DNA of 64,000 nt from Deinandra increscens subsp. villosa (taxonomy: Eukaryota; Streptophyta; Magnoliopsida; Asterales; Asteraceae), in contig JBCNJP010000006.1 in the NCBI GenBank assembly GCA_039602395.1, forward strand, positions 66,654,509 to 66,718,508, given 5' to 3'. Of this stretch, positions 22,962 to 33,543 are shown piece by piece. How positions within the stretch are numbered: the first letter of the stretch is position 1; the number at the start of each line of letters is the position of its first letter. A model generated the notes under the pieces. The model was not told where the DNA came from. It was given only the letters and a program-made list of their open reading frames with translations, and did no database searches. A program made the position numbers and the translations under genes.

Positions 22962-25491
22962 TGTGACACCCGAGAATTTCAAGGTTAACTTCCGTTAGAC
23001 AAACCCGTTAGTTACGTTATAAGTGTTAACTTAGTAACTAATGCATAACTAGGCCGAATACGTCCACGACCTTTGGTTGATCACCGAACCCGTCCATATG
23101 TGTTATGTGTTCATCATTGATTGTCTTTATGTGCAATGTGATTTAAATACATGACTTATTATTGTGAATAGCATGATTAATTGTAAATACTTGATTATGT
23201 GAAAATTACCTAAATTTGGTAGTCAGCGAAACTACAGATTCGCCCGGTAGCAGGCTAGACTGATCAAAGTACCCGAGACCAGAGCTAGTTTCGCCTGGCC
23301 AGCGAAACTGCCAGCGAAACTAGCCTCTGATATAAATAAACTTAATGAACCCTAGTAGCCCCATTTGCTCAAACCACACAACAACACACACACTCTCCTG
23401 GTCAGCCAAGAAGATCACCTAAGGACCAAGACCCCAGCCTCGAGACCATCATCTCACCTCATTCATCGATCCTAGAATCATCCGTGAGTCCCAAAAACTA
23501 TGTTTTATGCTTTTTTATATGTTTTCTTCTTAAAGCATGCTCAAACCTTCATGTAACTGCTTGATCTGCTAGTATATTGTTTAGGAATGCTAGATCTGTA
23601 CTAAAGTTGATAACTTTACGTGTGAAATCCATCCATGTTAGAGATTTGTGCAAAATAGGTCATTTTAGGGTTTTGAACCTATTTTAGAGATTTGATGATC
23701 GAAATGCATGTTAAACGTGTTAAAGTTGCTTGATTTATGTTAGTAAATGCCTATGGATGCTAGATAATGAATTGCATGTATGATCAGAAGCTGTTAGGTT
23801 GATTTTTAGGCAAATCCGTATGTTTTTCGCGACCAGCGAAACTGTTGTTCTCTGGGCGAAACTAAGTAGCGAAATTATATCTCCTTCCAGCGACACTGAC
23901 CAGCGAAACTATAGTGTCGCCGGGTAACCTGACCAGACCAGCTCGAGCGAAACTGCCGAGCGAAATACCTGAACGAAAGTTCAAACCAGTTTCCCTGCGA
24001 AACTAGGCTAGCGAAACTGCGTCAGCAGTTTCGGGCGAAACTAGCCTAGCGAAACTGTGTCACCGGGCATTGCCTAGCGAAAGTGCTGCCCGTGCACCTA
24101 GCGAAACTGCCTAGCGAAACTATTCTAGCGAAACTAAGACCTGACCTAAAAACCAAACTTGTGAAATTTGCTTAAGTGTTATGCCATGACTTACATGATT
24201 ATGCCATGATGAAACATGTTGAACCCTTGATTATGATCAACCATTGGTGTCGTGTGTCGGTAATGTCGAGTCATAGTTGCAACGTGCTATGTTATGGGCC
24301 ATAGTGACGTTAAGTAAAGATTAGACACGAAACTAATACTTAAGACCTAAACGTGTTCTAGGTCTTCGTTAAACAACAATATTTGGATTACTCGAAGTGT
24401 AGCAGTGCAACCAAAGGTGAGTGTCACTAACCTGTTTACCGTGAGTCCGTTTGGGCCACACCGAATAACTTAACGAAAACAATGCTGAACTAAACTCGAG
24501 AGTGCTAGGCACCTCACTGATAAACTTGAGAACTCGGGATGCTCGGCACCCACTTGATGAACCGAAGTGTTTTATGGGAAACACTTGTGGACTACAAATA
24601 AACTGTTTTTGAAAACAAAACTGAAAACGTTTTAATATGGCTAGTGTAGGTTAAAGTCTAAACCATATGATATCACATGTTTTCTAAGGATGCCTTATAA
24701 CTTAAAAGTCCTCAACTTAATTGTGCCATTAATTTGTGAAAGCGAGGGGATGTTGGGTAGATCTACTGGAGTTTGACAAACTCCGCCCCGTGGCACGGGG
24801 AGTGCACGGAGGAACAATATCAGCCTATTTGACCGTGGTCCCGGGGAGGACACGGGGGAGGCAAAAACCGCGATGACTATGTCCGCACCGTACGGGATGG
24901 CTCGGCCCCCACAAAATAAGTCAGCTTTGGTACAAACTTCCTTAGAGCATGGAACAACGGATTAGCTACCCGCGATATCGGTTGAGTCCTTTAACTTTAC
25001 GGAACTAGTACATACCCGATGACGTGGTCACGGACAAACCATTTATGAACTAAGAATTAATTACGAGCATTGCTTTTCACAAATAAACATTTTGTAAGTA
25101 CATCTTGACACGAATTATGATTATGAGACCGGGCCAATGCATGACAAGCCCACTGTGAACTCACCAACCGTTAGGTTGACACTTGCGTGGTTTAAACTTT
25201 TGCAGATCGCTAAGGAGTATCCGTTGGAGGTTGGCATGGCACGAGAAGATGTTTATTTCTGTTTAAAACTTAACTTGGGAATTTTAAAACAATGTTAACT
25301 TTGTAAAGCACGTGGTTAGTGCTATAAGACAATATTTTATTCCGCTGCGTTGTATTTAAGACTTTGATTTATAACTTGTGTTTGAACTAACCCTGATTCG
25401 TTTAGTATTTGTAACTATGGTTGTGGATCCTGGTCTAGCCGCACCCCTTAACGGTATAAACTCCGTTAGTGGTTAATTTGGGGGTGTGACA
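22962..25491. mobile_element. Solo LTR, 2,530 bp, inserted in copia pol
   Basis: It starts TGTGACACCCGAG and ends GGGGGTGTGACA, so the termini form a short inverted repeat (TGTGACACC type). It is flanked by an exact 5-bp duplication CCTCC (22957-22961 and 25492-25496). Precise removal restores the Pro-rich linker frame of the host copia. No gag or pol domains occur within. The length and the TGTGACACCC end suggest a Ty3-gypsy chromovirus-type LTR (inference). A TATA-like GATATAAATAA at about 23329 and a dense GCGAAACT array lie in the left third. Confidence 0.9.
23224..24136. repeat. Dispersed array of GCGAAACT words inside the 2.5-kb LTR
   Basis: About 14 exact GCGAAACT copies plus several one-base variants occur in 0.9 kb, mostly as AGCGAAACTGCC or AGCGAAACTAGCC, with irregular spacing. 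Such density is not seen elsewhere in the LTR. Confidence 0.9.
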
Positions 25492-25496
25492 CCTCC

Positions 25497-27307
25497 TACG
25501 TCCCCAATTTCACCGCCATCAACTCCTCCTTCCTCTACCACTTCCACGTCTAACTCAACCGGTCCCCCATTCGATCCTTCAACTACAAACTCACCTGACA
25601 CCACTTCCTCCTCTTCAGCACCTCCCGTTAATCCGCCGCCCCCTCCACCTCCTCCACCTCGTCCTCGTCCATCCAATCTTCGCCCACAACCAAAACGGAA
25701 AATTTCGTATGATCCGTCCGCCAATCTTGCTACCTCCTCTCCACCAACTTCTGAACCATCCTCCTTTACCATTGCCAACAAATATCCGGAATGGCGTCAA
25801 GCCATGGCGGAGGAATACTCTGCTCTAGTCCAAAATGGTACATGGTCGCTTGTCCCACCCGTTTCTGGTACTAACATTGTTGATTGTAAGTGGATTTTCA
25901 GGATCAAACGAGACAAATCAGGGGCTCCGGATAGATACAAGGCTCGTCTCGTGGCTAAAGGTTTCACTCAAGAGCACGAGATTGACTACACGGAAACCTT
26001 TAGCCTGGTGGTTAAAGCAACAACAATCCGACTTGTCTTATCTCTTGCCGTAACAAACAAATGGCATCTAAGACAACTTGACTTCAAAAACGCATTTCTA
26101 CATGGGGATCTACATGAAACAATCTACTTAAAGCAACACCAAGGCTTTGTTAACACCAAACATCCTTTGCAAACTCAAAAAGTCGCTTTATGGCCTCAAA
26201 CAAGCACCCCGAGCGTGGTTCGAAAAATTGTCAACGGCGCTACACCAATTGGGTTTCACAGGCTCAAAAACGGATCCATCCTTGTTCATCTACAACTACA
26301 AGGGTACCGTTATTTATTTCTTGGTGTACGTCGATGACATAATCATTACCGGCAACAACAACAATGCAATCAATGTCGTCGTCTCGCATCTTAGCACACA
26401 ACTTGCCCTCAAGGATCTAGGGCCTCTTGATTATTTTTTGGGCCTAGAAATCATAAAAGATGGTGATGATATTATTCTCTCTCAACAACAATATATTCAA
26501 GACATTGTTCAACGTGCCGGTCTCTCAAATGCCAAACCCGTTCCAACACCCATGGTCACCTCGCCCTCTCTAGGCCTTCACGATAGCCCCGCCTGTGAAA
26601 ATCCAATGCAATATAGGCAAATGGTTGGAGCCCTACAATACCTAACATTTTCGAGACCGGACATTAGCTTTGCCGTCAATCGTGTTTGCCAATTCATGCA
26701 CGCACCTACACAAAATCATTGGATTGCGGTCAAACGAATTCTTCGTTATCTCATTGGCACGTCAAACTATGGATTACGGATAAACCATTGCTCCGGGTCC
26801 ACGCTACATGCCTTTTCCGACACACATTGGACCGATGTCGAAGCCTTCTCCGACGCGGACTGGGCCGGATGCTCTATCGATCGTCGCTCGACGGGGGGAT
26901 TTGCCATTTACTTGGGTTCTAATCTCATATCATGGAGTGCTAGAAAACAACGCACCGTTTCTTGCTCCTCCACCGAATCCGAATATAAAGCAATGGCAGA
27001 CACGGTGGCGGAAATCACATGGCTGCAATCTCTTATGCCCGAACTTGGAGTTGTAACACGTCATGCTCCTACCTTATGGTGTGACAACCTTGGTGCTACT
27101 TGCTTGTCGGCCAACCCCATCTTTCATGCCCGTACCAAACACATCGAGGTCGATTTTCACTTTGTCAGAGAGAAGGTTGCCCGACGGCAACTAAATGTTC
27201 AATTCATCTCCACTCACGATCAAATTGCGGATATCTTCACAAAACCGCTGGCCGCCGATCGATTTGTGTTTTTACGATCCAAGCTCAAGGTCGTCACCCG
27301 TCCTTAG
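25497..27307 (+). pseudogene. copia reverse transcriptase and RNase H, one frameshift
   Basis: A Pro/Ser-rich linker leads into RT (KWIFRIKRDKSG, then LDFKNAFLHGDL). A 1-bp loss near 26160 shifts the frame, and RT resumes as KKSLYGLKQAPRAW with an intact YVDDIII box. RNase H has AFSDADWAGC, preceded by an extra partial copy of itself (AFSDTHWTDVE, about 33 bp duplicated), then SSTESEYKAM, LWCDNLGA, and the terminal KHIEVDFHFVREK and DIFTKPLA blocks. The stop is at 27305-27307, just before the polypurine tract GCGGGGGGGT. Confidence 0.92.
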
Positions 27308-27320
27308 CTTGCGGGGGGGT

Positions 27321-27447
27321 ATTAGACGTATGTCATTTAGTAATTATAGAGGGTGCTTGATGTAATTGTAATCCCTCTATATATTGGGTTGTCTACTATT
27401 GTATTCAATGTGAGAATTAATAAAGAATCAATTACAATTCTCTTAAC
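27321..27447 (+). repeat. 3' LTR of the short-LTR copia
   Basis: About 126 bp, aligned end to end with 19135-19260. The differences are four transitions and one 2-bp indel. A TATA-like TCTATATATTGGG and an AATAAAG signal are present. Confidence 0.9.
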
Positions 27448-27452
27448 TAAAT

Positions 27453-27892
27453 GCAACATGAGACGTGATACTAGTTTATATGCTAAAGACACAATAGTAC
27501 GAATTGGTGACATATTTTAACAAACTAAAAACCAATAAATATTACATGACAAAAATAGAGATTGGTTGCTGATCTCACATCCAGCTTGTATTGACATCCT
27601 TCAAACAAAACAAATCTCATACCAACATTTGTCTTATATCTTACCAGTAAACCATAAGTAGTTGTGTTGCATCTACCTATGATCCGCCCGACAGCCAATC
27701 TTGCCTACAGGACCGACTATCTTTATTCTATTACAAAGCTTTATGATCTTTATTTATCTTCTTTAATAAAGAGATCTAATTTATTTGATAAAATAACATT
27801 TTTTAATAATATTTGCTTGATACATTTTATCTAGGGACACACCCTTGGACAGTTGGACACACACGGCCACACATTGAATATGAGTCTTATTA
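27453..27892. other. Intergenic spacer
   Basis: No gene, repeat unit or RNA gene is recognised. Confidence 0.5.
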
Positions 27893-28405
27893 GAGCATTT
27901 ATGGTCGATTCTAAAAAATCATATGACTGAAAACTCTAAAATTTAGGGTTTATTGTAAGTGGTTGTGAATAGAGGAAAGAGAAAAAATTACTGTCCACCT
28001 CTATATTTGATAAAAAAACTAGTAATTCCATAAAATTTGATGTTTGATGTGAGTGAAAGAGAGAAAAAGTAATGATAAAAATATAAAACCACTTATCTCT
28101 AGCCCAATTGGTTAGAGGGGGGTACTCAAGACATTATAAATAGGAGGTCTTGGGTTCAAGTCCCACTTAATTGTAATAAAAAATAGGGTTACAGGTTGAG
28201 CCAGGGGGTTTTCTCACCTAAGGTGAGTTTCCTCCTGAATGGAGATTCGAGATGATCGGGTGGGTGGTGTAATGTCCCTGTCAGTGATCCAAATTTGCCG
28301 TTAAAAACAAGGATATAAAAAATATTATTCAATTGTGGATGTGAGTAAAAAGAGAGAAAAATAATGATAAAAGTATTAATTATAGGGATGAGATTGAGAA
28401 TAACT
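27893..28405. mobile_element. AT-rich MITE-like repeat, copy 1 (interrupted by a SINE)
   Basis: It begins near TTAGAGCATTTATGG and shares its whole course with 55208-55460, including GTAAGTGGTTGTGA and AAAAAGTAATGATAAAA blocks. Terminal inverted repeats are not clear, so the superfamily is unassigned. The SINE at 28089-28312 splits this copy, while copy 2 has the uninterrupted site. Confidence 0.65.
28089..28312 (+). mobile_element. tRNA-derived SINE, 224 bp
   Basis: A pol III A-box-like TAGCCCAATTGG (28100-28111) and a B box GGTTCAAGTCC (28153-28163) stand at the tRNA-like head. An unrelated body follows, with TTTCCTCCTGAATGGAGATT. Flanking duplication ATATAAAA (28081-28088 and 28313-28320). 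It is not a functional tRNA because the rest of the cloverleaf is missing. Confidence 0.85.
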
Positions 28406-28577
28406 TTTTCACAATTAGTATGAATAGCTTGGAAATAAGGACATATAACGAAGCAAAAATAATAGATTTATGCTAAAAACAGTTAAAAATGAACAAGTTA
28501 TGACCAAAACAAATCCGGCACAAAAAATATTTCGGAAAACAATATAATTAAACAAGTTGATGGAAAAGTACACCTAG

Positions 28578-28858
28578 TTTTTTTTTTTTAAAAAGCCAGA
28601 AACCATTTTGTTCACCCAACAACAAAACAGAGCAACCAGCAAGGAGCTGATCACCAAAATGTACATGCGTCTCAGAACTGGGGAAAAAAAACAGAAAACA
28701 CCCAGACATATCAACTAATTAAGAACATAACACTTTAATCAAACCGGAAGAGACGTCATTGCTCCCAAGAAATTGCTTCCTTTTTATGTCTTGCCTGCAA
28801 CCATAGGAAACTCTTGGCCTTGATCTCCTCCATTATCCCACTGATGTTGATCCTCTTC
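28578..28858 (-). pseudogene. LINE 3' end (antisense), right of the CACTA insertion in LINE order
   Basis: The minus strand reads the end of a LINE protein (ISGIMEEIKAKSFLWLQARH, stop at 28757-28759), a 3' UTR, and an A tail seen as 12 T on the plus strand (28578-28589). It continues in frame from the part at 43614-44452 once the CACTA and one target duplication are removed. The remaining catalytic domains are absent. Confidence 0.9.
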
Positions 28859-29640
28859 CACTACGTCAAAAAGTGGCTTTGGCCACGGTTTTTTTGATAA
28901 CGCATAGCCACTGTTTTGAAAAAAGCGTGGCCAAAGGTAAGAAATTCTCGTTTTAGCCACACATATTTTGTACCCGTGGCCAAATATATAGCCTTTGGAC
29001 CCTTTTAGCCACGTATTTTGTTGTTTATGTGACAACAACAATCAGTTACAGTGGCTTTAGCCACTGTTTTACAAAAACATGTGGCACTTATTTGTCACAC
29101 TTAAAAAAGAGTGGCGAAATGCACCAAACGGCGACGGAATTTTTATGATTTTTTATTCGTGTGACCAAAAGGGAATGTATGGCCACGCTTAAATAATGTT
29201 GTGTGACGAAAGAGTAGATTTTATTACTTAGTAAATTAAAAGAAAACAAAACTATTAAGTATATATTATGTGTGGCTAAATGTGAGCAATGGCCACGCTT
29301 TTTACTTAGTTATGTGGCTAAAAGCTAGTACATATGGCCACTGTTATTAGGTTGTGTGACTAAATATTAGATGACTAATGGTCACGGTACGTTGTGAGTG
29401 ACAAACATCTATTACCTATGGCCACATATATTAACCGTGACTAAATGGTAGGTTGTGAGTGACAAAAATCTATTTTATGGTCACGGTAAAATATTAATCG
29501 CGTGGCGAAAAAGATAAGATTTGTGTTTATATATATGTTTATCATTTTTTATTATCTTGTGATATGGCCACTCATATTAAACATTGGTTGCGTGACAAAT
29601 TATGACAAATGGTCACGGTATATTAATTTTAGGTGGCTAA
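28859..29640. repeat. Left subterminal GTGGC/GGCCAC repeat region of the CACTA
   Basis: Many copies of GTGGCTAAA, GGCCACG and TGGTCACGG occur in both orientations, without the regular 150-bp periodicity seen at the right end. Apparent frames here are by-products. Confidence 0.85.
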
Positions 29641-30409
29641 AAGAAGAAAAACAGTCGACGGCGCTTGTATCGATATATACAATCTCTGTATCAGTTTTCA
29701 TCATCATTTACTTTATCTTTCAAATCTCCATCTACCACGCCCCTCGAGTATCGATATATACTATCTCTGTATCAGTTTTCATCATCATATCCACCATGAC
29801 CCTTTTCTCCCAGTCTTTCTCTCTCTGTTTTTCGTCCATCATCGACGGCAAAAAATGTGGAATTGGCATCATCCGTATGTGGAAAACGGTAAGTTATCAT
29901 CTTCACCACTGAAATTCGATTGAAATTTTCGTCTCAGATTTGGTAATTTTATCTTGTGCAGGGAAAGATTGCACTCTGTATCTCCTGCGAGCAGATTTTA
30001 AGTTATTGTGGAAACCATGGAGACGAGGAGTCTCTAATGGTTCATACAAATGCTTTACTGCGAGCAGATTTTAAGTTATTGTGTAATTTTATAACAATCA
30101 GCAGTAAGGGCCCATATGAGGTTTGCATGCCCTGTTTGTTGCAACCCTAAACTTGAACAAGGTAGTTGATCTCACTACCCTCCTTTCTTTCTTTTACTCA
30201 TTCCTTGATTAATTTATAATGTGCTTGATAAATTATGATTTATTATTGTTATTAATAATAGATCTAACTTTAGTTGCAACATTGGGTGGTACCAATCACT
30301 CAAATGGCCCGGATAACGATGTTGGATTGTGGAAGGGGAACGATGTAGCAAAAGAGATGCTTGTTCACCATTTTCAGTTCCCTCAGCCCCAGACAATCTG
30401 AAAACGAAA
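29641..30409. other. Transcribed-leader-like sequence upstream of the CSD fragment
   Basis: A 41-bp block (TATCGATATATACAATCTCT and onward) occurs twice, at about 29668 and 29750, and GAGCAGATTTTAAGTTATTG occurs twice near 30000 and 30065. Donor- and acceptor-like sites occur (GTAAGT at about 29889, TGCAG at about 29962), but no known protein is encoded. Confidence 0.4.
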
Positions 30410-30604
30410 ATGGCGGACGAAGGCGGTAGGAAATCAGGAACCGTGAAGTGGTTCAACGACACCAAGGGTTTCGGCTTCATAACTCCTGGGTGCTTCTCTC
30501 GCTTCTGGCCCCATGAACCTGATTTCTTCCAGCCACTGCTTCACCATGTGAGAAAGCAGCAAGTACGTAGCCGTTATATGATGATTCTCAGGCAATCTCT
30601 CTAG
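30410..30604 (+). pseudogene. Captured cold-shock-domain protein fragment
   Basis: The ATG at 30410 starts MADEGGRKSGTVKWFNDTKG, then FGFITPG, the N-terminal half of a plant cold-shock domain, including the first RNA-binding motif KWFNDTKGFGFI. In plant CSP/GRP2-type RNA chaperones the domain goes on to a FVHQS motif and glycine-rich zinc knuckles. Here the frame turns into unrelated sequence right after ITPG and stops at 30602-30604. It is therefore a truncated host-gene fragment carried by the CACTA. It could be transcribed as a chimera, but an RNA-binding function is unlikely. Confidence 0.8.
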
Positions 30605-31226
30605 AGCACCATGTGAGAAGCAAAGAGGGATTTGTCTTCAGCCGCTTCTTATCCCTTTAAGTTAGTAGTTTTAAAGTTGTAATTTTATAGATCAATGTAT
30701 TAATGGAATCATACACCCTTTGGATTATGTGTATGTAATTGTGTTTGTTAAAGCAACAATGTGAGAAAGCAAAGAGGGATTTGTCTTCAGCCGCTTCTTT
30801 TCCCTTTTATGTAATGAATTGATTTTTAATTTAATATAATGTATTTTCATCCGTTTCTGTTCATCTTCTCTCAATCCGGATGAAATCTTCTCCCTAAGGT
30901 TATAGTCTTCTACATATATATATATATTAGGTTGTGTGACTAAATATTAGTGTATAGAGAATTGTATTCAACCAGAATGATTTTAATTCACTAGATAATG
31001 GGTTTAAATACATGGGAATATCCAATAGACTACGAACAGAAATAACAACTATAGTATATATAGTTCATCCTGAAGAACTCTAGTTTATCCGGTTCATCCT
31101 GAAGAACTGTAGTTCATCCTGAAGAACTGTAGTTCATCCTGTTCTATTACTGAATAATTACTCTTGATCCTGAAGAACTCTAGTTCATCCGATTCTATTC
31201 TTCCTGTTCTTCCTGAGGAATTATAG
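30605..31226. repeat. Region rich in TTCATCCTGAAGAACT-type words
   Basis: After a 3' UTR-like stretch, including a repeated GTGAGAAAGCAAAGAGGGAT block (about 30612 and 30759), 31060-31226 holds several near copies of TAGTTCATCCTGAAGAACT. The same word recurs at 33118-33250, 41349-41400 and 42020-42080. Confidence 0.7.
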
Positions 31227-31668
31227 TTCATACGGTTCTGTTCTTGTTAGTTCATACGGTTTTGTTCTTGTTCCAATTTATTGAAGAATTAAAATCTAGC
31301 CAGTTTATAAATCCTGTCATCCACTATTAGACAATCAAAAGTTATAAATTGTAGCAAACAAGGCTTGAACCTTCATACGGTTCTGTTCTTGTTAGTTCAT
31401 ACAGTTTTGTTTTTGTTCCAATTTATTGAAGAATATAAAATCTAGCCAGTTTATAAATCCTGTCATCCACTATTAGACAATCAAAAGTTATAAATTGTAG
31501 CAAACAAACAAGGCTTGAACCTTCATACGGTTCTGTTCTTGTTAGTTCATACAGTTTTGTTTTTGTTCCAATTTATTGAAGAATATAAAATCTAGCCAGT
31601 TTATAAATGACTGTCATCCACTATTAGACAATCAAAAATTATAAATTGTAGCAAACAAGGCTTGAACC
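31227..31668 (+). repeat. Three-copy tandem repeat, unit 145-150 bp
   Basis: Units 31227-31371, 31372-31521 and 31522-31668 each run from TTCATACGGTTCTGTTCTTG to AACAAGGCTTGAACC with small indels. Non-coding. Confidence 0.92.
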
Positions 31669-32021
31669 TGGGTCAGTCAAAAGAAAGGAACACACTACAA
31701 GATTAAGAAGAACCATTGAGACAGAAGTGTTAATTGGTTATATTTTAGCCAGAACTTATTTAATTACTACCATCACATAAGAAATAATTGATAAACAAAA
31801 TTTGCGTTGCTAAAGGTAATAAATAGACACGGTAAAAACAGGATTTGCGTGGTAAAGGTAATAAATATACACGGTTATCTTGGCCTGACCTTTCCACTTC
31901 TTCCCACCATAGCTGGTAGCGTGCCCTGTCAGCTGCCTTTAAATTTCCACTTTTTCACCACCAAAATCTTCTGTACGAACGTATTTCCTGATCAACAAGA
32001 AAAAAAAACTTCGATCGATCA

Positions 32022-32641
32022 ATGGCTGCCTTCGGTAAACAATGGAGGATTAGGGGTGTTAATGAACCAGCACCCTACTACGGCGAGACTCCCCGTAAGT
32101 GTATTTTCACTCAACAATGGCTGTACGTTTTTATTTTTAGGGTTTTATGTTTTTTAGTTACTTACTCTCTACTCTGCATTTGGGTTTTTAGGGTTTTATG
32201 TTTTTTAGTTACTTACTCTCTACTCTGCATTTGGGTTTTTTACAGGTGGTCGGAGGTTCACCCTAAAGGTCCATCACTGTGGCGATTTCCACCGGAATGC
32301 CGCCGGCCACGAAGTGTGGAAGGGAAAGGTAGATTATGTCGACTATGTCGACATTCGCAAATTTGATTGTAATGATCTGGATCAAATGGTGCAATACCTA
32401 AACCACACATCGGTTGGGTATTTCCTCATTTACTGGAGGATCCCGCCTCTGTCCATCAAATACGGGCTTCAGTATGCTGATTTCATCACTCCCGAAATTG
32501 TAAGGGATATGAAAATTCATCTCCAGGGACCAGAGGGGGAGAGAGAGCTGGATGTGTTTTTAATCCGGAACAGGGATTCCACCTACAGAACCTCTGAGTT
32601 GGGACAAAGAAAACCCCCTGGTCAAAAGCTGTTTCCTGATG

Positions 32642-32676
<35 letters not shown>

Positions 32677-32718
32677 TTCTTGGATGATGAAGACTATATG
32701 TCGGATGCTAGGTCTTAG
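32022..32718 (+). CDS. PB1-like domain protein, two exons, CACTA cargo
   Basis: Exons 32022-32094 and 32246-32718 (GT-AG, frame kept) encode 181 residues. After a short N-terminus (MAAFGKQWRIRGV) comes a PB1-like domain, RRFTLKVHHCGDFHRN, then DYVDYVDIRKFDCNDLDQMV and IYWRIPPLSIKYGLQY. This is the ubiquitin-like PB1 variant found at the front of many plant MULE-type transposase proteins and repeated in transposon cargo. The C-terminus has an 11-Ser tract coded by an AGC microsatellite (32642-32674) and an acidic end. There is no transposase domain after it. The frame is intact, and a poly-A-like region follows. The intron holds a 52-bp tandem duplication. In the family the domain is thought to mediate protein-protein contact; the partner here is unknown. 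Confidence 0.75.
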
Positions 32719-33543
32719 CTAGTTAGATAGATTTTTGTATAGGATCTGATGAAAATCTTTGTATAAAGATCAATATATATATATATATGAAAGTTTTTGT
32801 AAGCTCTTCCTCATGTTTTGTTTTGGTTAACACCATTAATTATATAGACGACAGATTTTATCTCAATCATTTAAGTTGATTTTATTCTAAATTTGATTGT
32901 TGCAAGTAGATTTTACAGTCAACTGATGTGATTTTATCCAATTTAGAAGTAAGATTTATCCTGTTTATAAATCGATCATCTCATCCAACCATATCAAAAT
33001 GCCAACATATACTAACATTACATATGAATATATACTTCATGTAAGATCACAGTTATGAGTAAAATGGAGTCTGCTATGATTCATTGAAAATGTGTATGTA
33101 TTTATAATAGAAGAAAACTGGTTAACCATCCTGAAGAACTTTAGAACTCTAGTTTATCCGGTTCATCCTTAAGAACTCTAGTTCATCTTCTCTCAATCCT
33201 CATGAACTCTTCTTCCTGAAGAATTGTAGTTCATCCGGTTTTCTCTTCTTCCAATTTACTTAAGAAGTAAAATTTATCCTGTTTATATATCATCTCATCC
33301 CACCATATCAAAATGCCAACATATACTACACTAACATAGCATATGAATATATCCTTCATGTAAGATCACAGTTATGAGTGAAATGGAGGTCTGCTATGAT
33401 TCATTGAAAATGTGTATGTTATTAATTACAGATGAAAAGTGTATGAATAAAACTGTAACAACTATCATGTTAACATACAAACTGGATCAACAACTTATGC
33501 AATTGTACACAAATACAGGGATCAACTCTTCTTCCAGCCAACT
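32719..33543. other. Spacer between convergent genes in the CACTA
   Basis: 3' regions of the PB1-like gene and the large minus-strand gene. It contains a TA microsatellite (about 32772-32788), GTTCATCC-type words at 33120-33245, and a roughly 130-bp imperfect duplication (about 32940-33120 and 33270-33420, sharing CATATGAATATATACTTCAT-like text). Confidence 0.6.

Larger units (their letters stand above)
19135..27447 (+). mobile_element. Short-LTR Ty1-copia retrotransposon with two nested solo LTRs
   Basis: The element spans 8.3 kb, or about 4.6 kb once two insertions (19450-20578 and 22962-25491) and their target duplications are removed. It has LTRs of about 126 bp at both ends, a primer-binding site next to the 5' LTR, gag, protease, integrase, RT and RNase H in copia order, and a G-rich polypurine tract before the 3' LTR. 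Candidate 5-bp target duplication: TAAAT (19130-19134 and 27448-27452). LTR edges are uncertain by 1-2 bp because the usual TG start reads TA. The coding region is broken by frameshifts, so the copy is dead. Confidence 0.92.

Noticed and set aside
24369..24584. 71-codon minus-strand frame in the 2.5-kb LTR
   Set aside because: No recognised motif, and it lies inside a non-coding LTR.
25473..25781. Gly/Val-rich minus-strand frame
   Set aside because: Shadow of the Pro/Ser-rich linker of the copia polyprotein on the other strand.
28100..28163. Possible tRNA gene (A and B boxes)
   Set aside because: The acceptor stem, anticodon arm and variable region do not form a cloverleaf. The flanking duplication shows it is a SINE.
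28784..29041. An 85-codon minus-strand frame
   Set aside because: It crosses the LINE-CACTA junction and uses a frame different from the true LINE frame.
29502..29923. Two overlapping frames of about 100-136 codons at the left CACTA side
   Set aside because: They are built on the GTGGC subterminal repeats and a 41-bp duplication. Low complexity, no conserved domain.
31227..31668. CRISPR-like spaced repeats
   Set aside because: Units of 145-150 bp are contiguous tandem repeats in a plant transposon, with no unique spacers.
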